NCBI GenBank assembly: GCA_947473355.1
Contig: CANJCQ010000009.1
Span: 1 to 64,000 of the forward strand
Length of the DNA stretch: 64,000 nucleotides
Direction: 5' to 3'
Source of the DNA: Sphingomonadaceae bacterium
GTDB taxonomy: Bacteria > Pseudomonadota > Alphaproteobacteria > Sphingomonadales > Sphingomonadaceae
Shown here: piece after piece, positions 9,092 through 18,783 of the stretch
Numbering within the stretch: position 1 is the first letter of the stretch
Layout: the number at the start of each line of letters is the position of its first letter
Translations under genes and position numbers: made by a program
The notes under the pieces: generated by a model
Told to the model about the DNA's origin: nothing
The model's input: only the letters and a program-made list of their open reading frames with translations
Databases searched by the model: none

Positions 9092-10461
9092 CAGAAGCTC
9101 TCTTCGTAAACCCGCCCGATATCGCCGCCCCATTCGCCATTGAACTTGTCGAGCAGGCGCTGCGCAGGGACCTTGCCGGAAGTGACGATCTCATCGAGCG
9201 GGGCGAGATAGATACTTTCGTTATCACCACTGGCGTTGAGCTGGCCCCGCGCGGTCAGCCCGGCGCGGGAAATCTTGAGCACTTCGGCGGCAATATCAGC
9301 CAGTCTGCCACCACCCGGCAGCGGTGCAGCGAGCCCCAGCTTCGGCACTGCGCTGCGCAAGGCTTCGCGTCCATCCATGTCCCAGTCCTTGACCAGATCC
9401 CATGCGGCATCGAGCGCCGCCTGATCATAGAGCAGCCCGACCCAAAATGCTGGCAAGGCGCAGATCTTGTTCCACGGGCCGCCATCGGCGCCGCGCATTT
9501 CGAGGAAGCTTTTCAGACGCACTTCGGGGAAGGCGGTGGAGAGGTGATCGGTCCAGTCCGATATGCGCGGCCGCTCGCCGGGCAGAGCAGGCAGCTTGCC
9601 ATCAAGAAAATCGCGAAACGACTGCCCCGCCGCGTCGATATATTTGCCGTCGCGGTAAACGAAATACATCGGCACATCGAGCATGTATTCGACATAACGC
9701 TGATAGCCGAAGCCCTGCTCGAAGACGAAGGGCAGCATGCCGGTGCGGTGCGGATCGGTGTCGGACCAGATGTGGCTGCGATAGGAAAGGAATCCGTTGG
9801 GCTTGCCTTCGGTGAACGGCGAATTGGCGAACAGCGCGGTGGCGAGTGGCTGCAAGGCCAGCGATGTGCGGAACTTCTGCACCATGTCAGCCTCGCTCGA
9901 ATAGTCGAGATTGACCTGGATGGTGCAGGTGCGCAGCATCATGTCGAGGCCCATTGTGCCAACCCGCGGCATGTGGCGCAGCATGATGGCATAGCGGCCC
10001 TTGGGCATCACCGGCAGCTCGTCGCGGCGCTTGTCAGGCCACATGCCAAGCCCGAGGAAACTGATACCGGTCCGCTCACCGATCGCCTTCACTTGGGCCA
10101 GATGCCGCCCGGTTTCGGCGCAGGTCTGGTGCAGGTTTTCCAGCGGCGCGCCCGAAAGCTCGAACTGGCCAGCGGGCTCCAGGCTGATCGCCCCGTCCGA
10201 TCCAGACAGCGCGATAACCTTCCCGCCTTCTTCGACTGGCTTCCAGCCAAACTCCTGCATCGAAAGCAGAAGATCGCGGATGCCGCCGGGCTCATCGTAG
10301 GACGGGGCCTGGAAATCGCGGGTTCGATAGACCAGCTTCTCGTGCTCGGTACCCATCCGCCAGCGCTCGCGCGGCTTTTCGCCCGCGGCCATCGGCTCGG
10401 CGAGCTGGACTATATTTTCGACGACCGGATCGTCATTCTCAGAGTCTTGGCGGGTGCTCAT
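9091..10461 (-). CDS. gshA: glutamate-cysteine ligase, plant-type (GshA)
   Basis: 456 residues of the plant/alphaproteobacterial class of glutamate-cysteine ligase, which makes gamma-glutamylcysteine, the first step of glutathione synthesis in the cytosol. Diagnostic segments are RMGTEHEKLVY near the N-terminus (ATP/glutamate site), ALSGSDGAISLEPAGQFELS, RTCTIQVNLDYSSE and KSFLEMRGADGGPW. This class is unrelated in overall sequence to E. coli GshA. Length is normal. It lies downstream of rsmE (41 bp) in the same direction, and its stop overlaps the start of the ABM gene. Next to rsmE is a familiar position for this gene in sphingomonads. Confidence 0.95.
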   Translation of the reverse strand: MSTRQDSENDDPVVENIVQLAEPMAAGEKPRERWRMGTEHEKLVYRTRDFQAPSYDEPGGIRDLLLSMQEFGWKPVEEGGKVIALSGSDGAISLEPAGQFELSGAPLENLHQTCAETGRHLAQVKAIGERTGISFLGLGMWPDKRRDELPVMPKGRYAIMLRHMPRVGTMGLDMMLRTCTIQVNLDYSSEADMVQKFRTSLALQPLATALFANSPFTEGKPNGFLSYRSHIWSDTDPHRTGMLPFVFEQGFGYQRYVEYMLDVPMYFVYRDGKYIDAAGQSFRDFLDGKLPALPGERPRISDWTDHLSTAFPEVRLKSFLEMRGADGGPWNKICALPAFWVGLLYDQAALDAAWDLVKDWDMDGREALRSAVPKLGLAAPLPGGGRLADIAAEVLKISRAGLTARGQLNASGDNESIYLAPLDEIVTSGKVPAQRLLDKFNGEWGGDIGRVYEESF

Positions 10462-10501
10462 GGGTTGCCGCGTTAAGTGACGGCGGATTGTTACGCCACC
10501 A

Positions 10502-11248
10502 TTATTTCCAGTCGCCGCTTATAGCCATCCATAGTGCCGTTGCCGCAATTGCAGCCGTCTCGCCGCGAAGCACTCGGGGGCCGAGCGAAATAGGGCGGGC
10601 AAAGGGTAGGGCGCGAATCGCGGCGCGTTCTGCATCATCGAAACCGCCTTCCGGGCCGATCAGCAGCGCGGCGGGGCCGGTGTGCGCGGCAAATGCGGCG
10701 GCGGCAGGTTCGCCGCCATTCTCGTCGGCGAAGAACAGCGTGCGAGGCCCATCCCAGCCCCGCAGCAGCGCATCGAGTTTCACCGGCTCGGCCACTTGCG
10801 GCAGCGCAGTGCGCGCGCATTGCTCGGCAGCCTCGGTGACCAAGGTGCGGGCGCGTTCGAGGTTGAGCTTGTCGGCAACGCAGCGCCGGGTGATTACCGG
10901 CTGGATGCAGCGAACGCCGAGCTCGCTCGCCTTCTCCAACACCAGATCGAACCGATCCTTCTTGAGCAAGGCGGCCACGAGCGTGAAATCGGGGACCTCC
11001 TCGCGCGGGCGCAACAGGCTTTCGGCCACGAGCGACAGGTCGCGTTTGCCAGTGGCCGTGACCCGCGCGGTCCATTCGCCGCTTGCATCGTCGCACAGGA
11101 TCACTGCATCGCCTTCAGACACCCGCATGACGCGAACGAGGTAGTGCGCTTGCGGGCCATCGAGGCTAACCATCGCGCCTTCGGCCAATGGGCCGGGAAC
11201 GAAGAGGCGGGGTGTGCTTTTGGGCGGCCAGGCGGGAGTAGCGGTCAT
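10502..11248 (-). CDS. rsmE: 16S rRNA (uracil1498-N3)-methyltransferase RsmE
   Basis: 248 residues: an N-terminal PUA-like domain (RLFVPGPLAEG, HYLVRVMRVSEGD) and a C-terminal SPOUT/trefoil-knot methyltransferase domain. The SAM-binding knot is visible as LLIGPEGGFDDAE and SLGPRVLRGETAAIAA, which are the family's signature blocks. The enzyme methylates U1498 of 16S rRNA in the assembled 30S subunit using SAM. It sits upstream of gshA in a probable operon and 8 bp downstream of the SMP-30 gene. Confidence 0.95.
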   Translation of the reverse strand: MTATPAWPPKSTPRLFVPGPLAEGAMVSLDGPQAHYLVRVMRVSEGDAVILCDDASGEWTARVTATGKRDLSLVAESLLRPREEVPDFTLVAALLKKDRFDLVLEKASELGVRCIQPVITRRCVADKLNLERARTLVTEAAEQCARTALPQVAEPVKLDALLRGWDGPRTLFFADENGGEPAAAAFAAHTGPAALLIGPEGGFDDAERAAIRALPFARPISLGPRVLRGETAAIAATALWMAISGDWK

Positions 11249-11256
11249 TCTGACGA

Positions 11257-12138
11257 TCAGGCGTTTGCGGCCGTCGGAACATCCACCCGCGTCCGATAGA
11301 CCCGCGACTTCCCCCGGCCATTCCAGACATCGTCCGGGGTCTCGGTCTTGTTGGCGACCATGAACAGGTCGCGGCCATCATCCCCGCCAAGGCCACAGGC
11401 GACGGCGTGGAAGCCATCGGTGGCGGGGATCGACTCAAGCACTTCGCCGCCCGGCGCAACGCGTTCCCAGCCCGACCCCGTCGCTCCGCCGAGCGCCGCC
11501 CAAACCGCGCTTTCGGCATCCATCCAGATGCCGTCGGCCATGCCATTCAGCGATGCGAAGACCCGCTCGTTTTCCAGCGAGCCATCCGCCGCGATATCGA
11601 ACTGGAGCAGCCGTGAGGCGAACAGTTCGGAGAAGACCAGCCCCTTGCCATCGGGGGTGAAGGCGATGCCGTTGGGCATGGAGTATCCATCGGCGACCGT
11701 GCGGCAGGCGCCGGTCACATGATCGAGCAGCAGCACCTTGCCAACCGGCGCGGCGATCTGCTCCATCGTGTCGCCCATCTGATAGACCCTGCCGGAACAG
11801 CTGACATAGCTGCGCGAATCGCGCGTTGCCATGTCATTGGTGCCGCTGGTGCCATGCTGCTCCGGACCGCAGAAGGCCTTTGCCACGCCGTCCGGCCCCA
11901 TGCGGTAGATGGTGTGATCTTTCAGCGAAGTAACCAGCAAGTCGCCATCTTGCGTCCAGCCGAGGCCTGATGGGCCTTCGACGCTGGTCAACACTGCCGT
12001 CGCAGTTCCGTCCGATGCGATGCGCCAGACCTTGCCCCCGCCGATATCCGAAAACCAGAAGGCACCTTGATGCCAGCGCGGGCTTTCGCCGAAGAAGGCA
12101 TTGTCGAAGAATAGTTCGACTTGTCGTGGCTCGGCCAT
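11257..12138 (-). CDS. SMP-30/gluconolactonase/LRE family protein
   Basis: 293 residues of a six-bladed beta-propeller calcium-dependent lactonase-like protein. The recognisable blocks are GESPRWHQGAFWFSDIGGG at the N-terminus (with the metal-binding Glu), TSVEGPSGLGW, DGYSMPNGIAFTPDG and a late DGIWMDAESAVWAALG segment. Members hydrolyse sugar or other lactones or organophosphates; the substrate here cannot be assigned. There is no signal peptide, so it is likely cytosolic. It precedes rsmE by 8 bp and is divergent from ubiA across about 107 bp, which must hold both promoters. Confidence 0.88.
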   Translation of the reverse strand: MAEPRQVELFFDNAFFGESPRWHQGAFWFSDIGGGKVWRIASDGTATAVLTSVEGPSGLGWTQDGDLLVTSLKDHTIYRMGPDGVAKAFCGPEQHGTSGTNDMATRDSRSYVSCSGRVYQMGDTMEQIAAPVGKVLLLDHVTGACRTVADGYSMPNGIAFTPDGKGLVFSELFASRLLQFDIAADGSLENERVFASLNGMADGIWMDAESAVWAALGGATGSGWERVAPGGEVLESIPATDGFHAVACGLGGDDGRDLFMVANKTETPDDVWNGRGKSRVYRTRVDVPTAANA

Positions 12139-12245
12139 GGGTATTGCTCTCTCCCAGTTGTTGTTGGGTAATTCGGCAGGGTGGGGGCAGTGTCAATGGT
12201 GATGGCATGCTTTCGCACGGGGGCGGGCGCGACTATGGCTGGAGC

Positions 12246-13148
12246 ATGCCTAACGCCATAGTCCCCGACTCGCAGCATCGCGGCCTCGTCGCTGCCCTAC
12301 CGGAGCATCTGCGCAACTATGCTCAGCTCGCCCGGTTCGACCGACCGATCGGCTGGTGGCTGCTGTTCTGGCCCTGTGCCTGGGGGGTAATGCTGGCAGG
12401 CGGGCAGGGTGAGTGGGCGCTGCTTGGCTGGCTGCTGCTGGGCTCCATTGCCATGCGCGGTGCGGGGTGTGTCTATAACGACGTGGTTGATGCCGATCTT
12501 GATCGGCAAGTCGCGCGCACCGCCGCAAGGCCGGTGGCGAGCGGCGTGGTGAGCAAGCGGGCGGCGTGGGTGTGGCTGCTGGCGCTGTGCCTGATCGGGC
12601 TGGTTGTGCTGTTTCAGTTGCGTGTTCCAGCGCAGGTCGTGGCCTGCGCCAGTGTGCTGCCGGTGGCGGCCTATCCTTTCATGAAGCGGATCACCTGGTG
12701 GCCGCAGGTGTGGCTGGGGCTGGTGTTCTCCTGGGGCGCATTGGTGGGCTGGGTGGAGCTGCGCGGGGATCAGCTTGAAGTGCTCGCCGCGCTCTATGCC
12801 GGGGCGATCTGCTGGGTGGTCGGCTATGACACGATTTATGCCTGCCAGGACCGCGAGGACGATGCGCTGGTCGGCATTCGCTCGAGCGCCTTGCGGATGG
12901 GCACGAAGGTGCGCGGCGGGGTGGCCTTGTTTTATGCGGCGGCGCTGGCCTTGTGGGCGCTCGCCTTCTGGTTGCTACGGGCTGATTGGCTGGTGCTGGT
13001 GGCGCTGCTGCCGCTTACCTGCCATCTGCTGTGGCAAGTGGTGACGCTTGAGCCCGGGGAGGAGGGAAATGCGTTGGCCCGCTTTCGCGCGAACCGCAGC
13101 GCCGGATTGTTAATGGCACTGGCCTGCTGGGTGGTCGGAAACGCCTGA
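12246..13148 (+). CDS. ubiA: 4-hydroxybenzoate polyprenyltransferase UbiA
   Basis: 300-residue membrane prenyltransferase that attaches the polyprenyl tail to 4-hydroxybenzoate in ubiquinone synthesis. The two Mg-diphosphate motifs are present: NDVVDADLDRQVART with RPVASG after it, and YDTIYACQDREDD. Seven to nine hydrophobic helices are visible, starting at RPIGWWLLFWPCAWGV. I chose the ATG at 12246 by comparison with family members, which start about 25 residues before RFDRPIGWW; its GGAG is unusually close, and an ATG at 12207 is an alternative. The stop overlaps the start of yedK by one base (TGATG), so the two are translationally coupled. Confidence 0.92.
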   Translation: MPNAIVPDSQHRGLVAALPEHLRNYAQLARFDRPIGWWLLFWPCAWGVMLAGGQGEWALLGWLLLGSIAMRGAGCVYNDVVDADLDRQVARTAARPVASGVVSKRAAWVWLLALCLIGLVVLFQLRVPAQVVACASVLPVAAYPFMKRITWWPQVWLGLVFSWGALVGWVELRGDQLEVLAALYAGAICWVVGYDTIYACQDREDDALVGIRSSALRMGTKVRGGVALFYAAALALWALAFWLLRADWLVLVALLPLTCHLLWQVVTLEPGEEGNALARFRANRSAGLLMALACWVVGNA

Positions 13149-13768
13149 TGTGCAACCTCTATCGCATGACCAAGGGCGTCAGCGAAGTAGCCCGGCTGTT
13201 CGCGGTGGAGGCTGATCCTGGCGCCAATTTCGCCGCTGAAGTCTATCCCGGTTATCCCGGACTGGTGGTGGCCGATGGCCAGACGCGGGCGATGAATTGG
13301 GGCTTCCCCTTGGTGCTGACCGGCAAGCAGGGGCAGAAACTCAAGCCCAAGCCCGTCACCAATGCCCGCGAGGACAAGCTGAAGACGGCCTTCTGGCGGG
13401 ATTCGTTCCAGCACCGGCGTTGCATCGTTCCCGTCACCCAGTGGGCCGAGCCGCAGGGTGAAGCAGGGCGGATGACGCGGAGCTGGTACTCGCTGCCCGA
13501 TGTCGAGGTGATCGCGGTGGCGGGTTTGTGGCGGCAGACGGCGGAATGGGGTCTCTGCTACACCATGGTGATGGTCGACAGCTCGCCGCAGATGGCTGAG
13601 GTGCATGACCGGATGCCCGTGATCTTGCGGGGTGAGGATTGGGCGCAGTGGACTGAAGGTGCTCCGGAGGAGGCTTTTTCGCTTTGCCGGACGTGGGAGG
13701 GCAAACTTGTGGCGGAGCATTCCGGCGAGCGGTGGGCTGGCGGGACAGCCCAGCCAGCCCTCATCTGA
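13148..13768 (+). CDS. yedK: SOS response-associated peptidase family protein YedK/HMCES (SRAP)
   Basis: 206 residues of the SRAP family, which traps abasic sites in single-stranded DNA by a thiazolidine link to the N-terminal cysteine. That catalytic Cys2 is present (MCNLYRM), as are NAREDKL, the FQHRRCIVPVTQWAEP core and the HDRMPVIL motif containing the conserved catalytic His. Length matches bacterial YedK. Its start overlaps ubiA, and its stop directly abuts the convergent stop of smc with no spacer. No LexA-type operator is apparent because there is no upstream gap; expression likely follows ubiA. Confidence 0.93.
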   Translation: MCNLYRMTKGVSEVARLFAVEADPGANFAAEVYPGYPGLVVADGQTRAMNWGFPLVLTGKQGQKLKPKPVTNAREDKLKTAFWRDSFQHRRCIVPVTQWAEPQGEAGRMTRSWYSLPDVEVIAVAGLWRQTAEWGLCYTMVMVDSSPQMAEVHDRMPVILRGEDWAQWTEGAPEEAFSLCRTWEGKLVAEHSGERWAGGTAQPALI

Positions 13769-16700
13769 CTACTCCGCCGCCAGCAATTCTTCTGCTGCAC
13801 CCAGATCGACACTCACCAGCCGCGACACGCCCTTTTCAACCATGGTCACACCGAACAGGCGGTGCATCCGGCTCATGGTGACGGCGTTGTGAGTGACGAT
13901 CAGGTAGCGGGTCTTTGTTTCCGCCACCATGGCGTCGAGCAGGTCGCAGAAGCGTTCGATATTGGCGTCATCCAAGGGCGCGTCGACTTCGTCGAGGACG
14001 CAGATCGGCGCGGGGTTGGTGAGGAACAGGGCAAATATCAGCGCGATGGCGGTCAGCGCCTGCTCGCCGCCCGAGAGCAGCGTCAGCGATTGCAGGCGCT
14101 TGCCGGGCGGCTGGGCGAAGATTTCGAGCCCGGCTTCGAGCGGATCGTCGCTGTCAACCAGAGCGAGGTGCGCCGCGCCGCCTTCGAACAGGCGGGTGAA
14201 CAGGCGCTGGAAATGGGTGTCGACGGCCTCGAAGGCGGCGCGCAGCCGTTCGCGGCCTTCGCGGTTGAGATTGCCGATCGAGCCGCGCAACCGGTGCACC
14301 GCTTCAGTGAGTTCGGCCTGCTCGGCCAGGCTCTCACCGTGCCGGGCTTCGGCGGTGGCCAATTCGTCGGCGGCGACCAGATTGACCGGGCCGAGCCGCT
14401 CGCGGTCGGCAGTAAGGCGGTCATGCGCGGCGCTCTCGTCGGCGGCTCCGGCGACGCCTGCGGAATCGAACTCGAAGCGTTCGGGCAGCAGCGGCGGTGG
14501 GCACTGGAAGCGTTCGCCTGAAATGGCCGCCATTTCAGCGCGGCGGCTTTCCTCGTTTTCGGCGCGGGCGGCGGCCCCGGCGCGCAGTTCGCGGGCTGTG
14601 GCCAAGGCTTCGTTTATTCCGGCCAGGGCTTCATCGGCCAACCGCGCTGTGCCAGCCGCTTCAGCCAGAACGGCTTCCGCCGCCGCCAGCTCGGCGCCCA
14701 GCCGCTCGCGCACGGCATCGCCCTGTTCAATCTCGCGCATGATCGCGGCGGGCTTCGCGGCGACCACATTGCGCTCTTCCTCGATTTCCTCGAAGCGGCG
14801 GCCCATTTCTGCGAGGCGGCGAGCGGCATCTCCGGCGCGGGCCTGCCAGCCTGAAACCTCCGAACGTTGCGCAGCGGTCCGCTCGCGCGAGACCGCAATT
14901 GCCTGATCCTGCGCGGAAAGCGCTGCAGCGGCGCTTTGCACAGCCTGGCGCATCGCATCATACTGCCCACGTGCGGCGGCCAGCGCAGCGCGGCCCGCCT
15001 CGGGATCGGGCAGAGCCGTGCGGCGGTTTTCGGCAGCAGCGCGTTCGGCTTCGGCCTGCCGGCGTTGCTCGGCCATGTCACCGGCGGCTGCAGCAAGTTC
15101 GGCGCGGCGAGCGATCATGCGGCTGCGGGCGTCTTCGGCCTGATCGAGCGCGCGCAGGGCGGCGCGTTCTTCATCGGCGACCCCGGCGAGCGAGCGCTCG
15201 CTGGCGATCAGCGCAATCTGCAATGCGCTGAGTTCGGTCTGCACCGCTGCCTGTGCTGCCTCGGCCTCGGCCACCAGGGCGCGCTTGGCCGGAAGCTGGG
15301 CATCAAGTTCGGCAAAGCGATTTTCCGCTTCCAATCGGGCGGCTTCCGCGCTGCCTTCGCCGCGAGCGATGAAGCCGTCCCAGCGGCGGAGCTGTCCGGC
15401 GCGGGTGACCAGCCATTCGCCCGGCGCGAGGGTGCGGCCATCGTCCTGCTCGGCGACATGGACCAGCGACAGGCGGGCGGCGAGTTCGCGGGGGCAGGTG
15501 ATGACATGGGCGGCAAGGCTTTGTGCCACGGCGCGAGCGGCAGTTGCGCCGGTCCAGAAGCGTCCGTCTTCGCTTGCCGGTGCAATGCCGATTGCGGCGC
15601 GGGCGTCGCGGCCGAGCACAGCGGCGAGCGCGCGTTCATAGCCCGGCTCGGCTCGGACCTGGTCGATGGCCATGGGCAGGCCGTGCTTGGCCGAGGCCTG
15701 TTTCGCGCGGGCTTCGCGATCACGCAGCAAGGCGGCATGTTCACGTTCGATCCCGGCATATTCGCCCTTGGCCGCCGCCAGCGCCGTGCCCACGCCATCG
15801 CGTGCCGCCTGCAATTCGGCTTTGCGGGCCTGTTCTCTGGCCAGCGACTCGCGGGCTTTTTCCTGCGCGGCGGCGGCGGCATCGCAGCGGCTCTGCGCCG
15901 CAGCCACCGCCGCATCGGCGTCGCTCGCATTGCTGAGTTCGGCCAGCGCCGCGCCGTGGCGGGCGGCTTCGCTCTCCAGTCGCTGGAGCCGCGCAGTGGC
16001 CTGGGCCAGTTCTGCCTCGGCAACGCGCCATTCGGCTTCAACCCCGGCCTGCTCTGCCGTCGCCTGAGCCTGCGCCAGTTCGGCAGACCTTGAGGCTCCT
16101 TCGGCGCGCTCAAGTGCGAGAGCGAGGGCGGGGCGCTCGGCTTCGTCTGCCGCCCGCCGCGCTTCGCCTTCGGCCAGTTCGCGCTCCAGGCGGGCAAGCG
16201 CATCGGCGGCATCCTGAGTGAGCTTGCCGGCATCGCCGCGATCGGCCTCGAGCCGGCTGTGCTGGCGATCGAGATCGGCGAGGCGCTGTTCTGCGCTTTC
16301 GAGCTGACTGGAAAGCGCAGCCATGCGGTGTCCATGCGCGGTGGCATCGTCGCGGCGGTCAGCAAGAGTGTCGCGCGCCTGCGCGAGCGCCTCGGCTGCT
16401 TCTTGCTGGGCAGTCTGGGCCGCTTTGGTCGCTGCCTGTGCTGTGCCAACCTGTGCCTCGGCGGCCAGAGCCTCGGCGCGCGCGGCTTCAGCCGCGGCGG
16501 CTGCATCGCGCCAGCGCGCGAAGACCAGCCGCGCTTCGGCCAGCCGGATCTTGTCCGACAGGCCCCGGTAGCGGTCGGCGGCGCGGGCCTGCCGCCTTAG
16601 CGAACCGATCTGGGCATCCAACTGCCCCATGATATCTTCGAGCCGGGCGAGATTGGCCTCGGTGGCACGCAGCTTCTGCTCGGCGTCCTTGCGGCGAACG

Positions 16701-17194
16701 TGCAAGCCTGAAATGCCTGCTGCTTCTTCAAGCATCATGCGGCGCTCGGCGGGTTTTGCGGCGATCACAGCGGCGATCTTGCCTTGACTGACCAGCGCGG
16801 GCGAATGAGCGCCGGTTGCGGCATCGGCGAAGACCAGCGCAACGTCCTTCGCCCTGACGTCGCGGCCATTGACCCGGTAGGCGCTGCCCGCGCCCCGCTC
16901 AATGCGGCGGACGACTTCGAGTTCCTCGTTATCGTCGCTTGCCGCATGCAAGATCACTTCAGCAAAATCGCGCGAGGGGCGCTGGGCGGTGCCAGCGAAT
17001 ATCACGTCTTCCATGCCGCCGCCGCGCAGCGACTTGGCGCTGGCCTCGCCCATAACCCAGCGGATGGCTTCCAGCAGGTTGGACTTGCCGCATCCGTTGG
17101 GGCCGACAACCCCGGTCAGCCCCGGTTCGATGCGCAGTTCGGCGGGCTCAACGAAGCTCTTGAATCCAGTCAGCTTGAGCCGCTTGATCTGCAT
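13769..17194 (-). CDS. smc: chromosome segregation protein Smc
   Basis: 1141 residues with the SMC plan. The N-terminal head has Walker A GPNGCGKSN at residues 31-39. Long Ala/Glu/Arg-rich coiled coils are broken near the middle by a globular hinge (about residues 480-620, around YERALAAVLGRDARAAIG). The C-terminal head has the ABC signature LLSGGEQALTAIALIFALF and Walker B PICVLDEVDAPLDD. It forms dimeric rings with ScpA/ScpB that organise the chromosome. The coiled-coil stretches explain the many long antisense frames seen here. It lies downstream of the two DsbA-like genes in the same direction, a common sphingomonad arrangement. Confidence 0.97.
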   Translation of the reverse strand: MQIKRLKLTGFKSFVEPAELRIEPGLTGVVGPNGCGKSNLLEAIRWVMGEASAKSLRGGGMEDVIFAGTAQRPSRDFAEVILHAASDDNEELEVVRRIERGAGSAYRVNGRDVRAKDVALVFADAATGAHSPALVSQGKIAAVIAAKPAERRMMLEEAAGISGLHVRRKDAEQKLRATEANLARLEDIMGQLDAQIGSLRRQARAADRYRGLSDKIRLAEARLVFARWRDAAAAAEAARAEALAAEAQVGTAQAATKAAQTAQQEAAEALAQARDTLADRRDDATAHGHRMAALSSQLESAEQRLADLDRQHSRLEADRGDAGKLTQDAADALARLERELAEGEARRAADEAERPALALALERAEGASRSAELAQAQATAEQAGVEAEWRVAEAELAQATARLQRLESEAARHGAALAELSNASDADAAVAAAQSRCDAAAAAQEKARESLAREQARKAELQAARDGVGTALAAAKGEYAGIEREHAALLRDREARAKQASAKHGLPMAIDQVRAEPGYERALAAVLGRDARAAIGIAPASEDGRFWTGATAARAVAQSLAAHVITCPRELAARLSLVHVAEQDDGRTLAPGEWLVTRAGQLRRWDGFIARGEGSAEAARLEAENRFAELDAQLPAKRALVAEAEAAQAAVQTELSALQIALIASERSLAGVADEERAALRALDQAEDARSRMIARRAELAAAAGDMAEQRRQAEAERAAAENRRTALPDPEAGRAALAAARGQYDAMRQAVQSAAAALSAQDQAIAVSRERTAAQRSEVSGWQARAGDAARRLAEMGRRFEEIEEERNVVAAKPAAIMREIEQGDAVRERLGAELAAAEAVLAEAAGTARLADEALAGINEALATARELRAGAAARAENEESRRAEMAAISGERFQCPPPLLPERFEFDSAGVAGAADESAAHDRLTADRERLGPVNLVAADELATAEARHGESLAEQAELTEAVHRLRGSIGNLNREGRERLRAAFEAVDTHFQRLFTRLFEGGAAHLALVDSDDPLEAGLEIFAQPPGKRLQSLTLLSGGEQALTAIALIFALFLTNPAPICVLDEVDAPLDDANIERFCDLLDAMVAETKTRYLIVTHNAVTMSRMHRLFGVTMVEKGVSRLVSVDLGAAEELLAAE

Positions 17195-17229
17195 CGCCTG
17201 CCCCGTTTCCCCCGATCAAGCGCCCGCGA

Positions 17230-17988
17230 TCAGCGCGCGCCCAGCGTCTGGAGCTTGGTGCGCAGTTCTTCCCAGCTGAGCGAGCCGATCACCTGGCCAT
17301 TGACCAGGAAGGTTGGTGTGCCTTCGATTTTGAATTGCTCGGCCTGATCCTGCGTGCGCTTGGCGAGCGCCGCCGCTTCTGCGCCATTGGCGAGGCAGGC
17401 ATTGGCCTGATCCTTGGCAATCCCGCGCGCAGCGAAGAAATCAGTGAGCCCGGTAAGCTGCCCCATGGCGACGCCACGCTTGTCATCGGGCAAGGCGATG
17501 GCGGCTTCGAAGGCCGGATTGCCTGCGGCCTGCACCTTCTGGATCATGGCAGCCTGATTGGCGAAGGCCTGTTCGGTAAGCGCGAAATAGCTTTCCGGCG
17601 CGCCGCAGCGGGTCAGCATGGCTGCCGTCACGTCCATCGCATCGCGCACGAAATTGCGGAACTCATAGGAGACCCGGCCGCTTCCCACAAAGGTATCGCG
17701 GATTTCGGCCGAGCCTTTTTCCGACAGTTCGGCGCAGTGCGGGCAGGTCAGTGAGCCATATTCGACCAGCTTGAGCGGGGCATCGGGATTGCCCATGCGG
17801 TAGCCGCCCTCGGGCGTCTTGACGACAACATCGGACCAGGCCTTGCCAGCCGGTGCTGCGACCTTTGCGATGGGTTCGCCAGACAAGCCGCCGCTGCCAT
17901 CCTTGTCCTTGCTGCATGCCGCGAGGCCCAGCGCAAGCGGAGCGAGAGCTGCAACCAGAACCAGTCGACCAATTGTGCCAAATGCCAT
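17230..17988 (-). CDS. DsbA-family thioredoxin-fold lipoprotein
   Basis: 252 residues. A lipoprotein-type signal ends in GLAAC (Cys25). The mature part is a DsbA-like thioredoxin domain with the redox motif CPHC at about residues 82-85 and the cis-proline loop GTPTFLVNG near the C-terminus. It is expected to form or rearrange disulfides in the periplasm, held in a membrane by its lipid. It belongs to the DsbA/BdbD-like 'thioredoxin_4' group. A second, related protein is encoded immediately upstream at 18100-18777, suggesting an old tandem duplication. It is followed by smc 35 bp downstream. Confidence 0.9.
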   Translation of the reverse strand: MAFGTIGRLVLVAALAPLALGLAACSKDKDGSGGLSGEPIAKVAAPAGKAWSDVVVKTPEGGYRMGNPDAPLKLVEYGSLTCPHCAELSEKGSAEIRDTFVGSGRVSYEFRNFVRDAMDVTAAMLTRCGAPESYFALTEQAFANQAAMIQKVQAAGNPAFEAAIALPDDKRGVAMGQLTGLTDFFAARGIAKDQANACLANGAEAAALAKRTQDQAEQFKIEGTPTFLVNGQVIGSLSWEELRTKLQTLGAR

Positions 17989-18099
17989 TGCGAACTCTCC
18001 TTATGGGGCCGGGCTCAATTTGCTAGCCCATGGCTCGAAATGTTAGAAGGGCAAGTCCCGAAATGCGCGAGAAATCTCCACAGTTTCAGGGATTTTTCC

Positions 18100-18777
18100 C
18101 TACATCCGCGCATCGAGCTGCGCCTTCAGGCTCGTCCAGTCATGCGTGCCGGCCAGCAGCGCGCCGTCGAGCAGGAAGCTTGGTGTGCCTTCGACGCCAA
18201 GCTGTGTCGCCGCGGCGGTCTGGTCAGCCAGTTTCTTCGCCATGACCGGATCGGCCAGGCAGCGTTCGACCGTCATCCGGTCATAGCCTCGCTGGGCCAT
18301 GATCGCGAAGAATCCGAAATCGGTGGCGATGGACTGCAACCGGGACTTTTGTGTGCCAGTTGTCCAACGTGCCTGCTGCGCCGCAGTCGCGCGGTTCGCC
18401 AATGCCATCCACTGGGTCTGGCTGCGCAGGAACGTGGTGTGATTGGCGAAAAACCGCGCAGGCGGGCCGCAATTGGTCAGCATGGCGACAGTCAGGTCAA
18501 TCGGATCGCGCACCAGATGGCGCACTTCGACTGACAATTTGCCTTGAGCGATGCCATAGATGCGGAGCCGGTCGGTCGCTTCCTCGTCGAAGTGGGCGCA
18601 GTGCGGGCATGTGTAGCTGATATATTCGCTGAGCTTGAGCTGGGCGACGGGATTGCCGAGCACATGGCTGCCGCTGGGGGTGACTTCAACGCGCGCATTC
18701 CAGTTTCCTGGCGTCGCGCGGGTTGCTGCTACGGAAACCATAGCTAGAGCCATTGCGGCCAAACGCATCATTCGCAT
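18100..18777 (-). CDS. DsbA-family periplasmic thioredoxin-fold protein
   Basis: 225 residues. The N-terminal ~20 residues form a Sec-type signal. The mature domain has CPHC at about residues 57-60, the cis-Pro loop GTPSFLLDG and the same VRHLVRDPIDLTVAMLTNCG region as its neighbour at 17230-17988, of which it is a diverged paralogue without the lipobox. It probably acts in periplasmic disulfide exchange. It lies 6 bp downstream of dciA, so the order dciA-dsbA-dsbA-smc may be one transcript. Confidence 0.88.
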   Translation of the reverse strand: MRMMRLAAMALAMVSVAATRATPGNWNARVEVTPSGSHVLGNPVAQLKLSEYISYTCPHCAHFDEEATDRLRIYGIAQGKLSVEVRHLVRDPIDLTVAMLTNCGPPARFFANHTTFLRSQTQWMALANRATAAQQARWTTGTQKSRLQSIATDFGFFAIMAQRGYDRMTVERCLADPVMAKKLADQTAAATQLGVEGTPSFLLDGALLAGTHDWTSLKAQLDARM

Positions 18778-18783
18778 CTGTGT

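Noticed and set aside
14867..16093. 408-codon plus-strand frame within smc
   Set aside because: Low-complexity Gly/Arg/Ala translation antisense to the Smc coiled coil; no start context.
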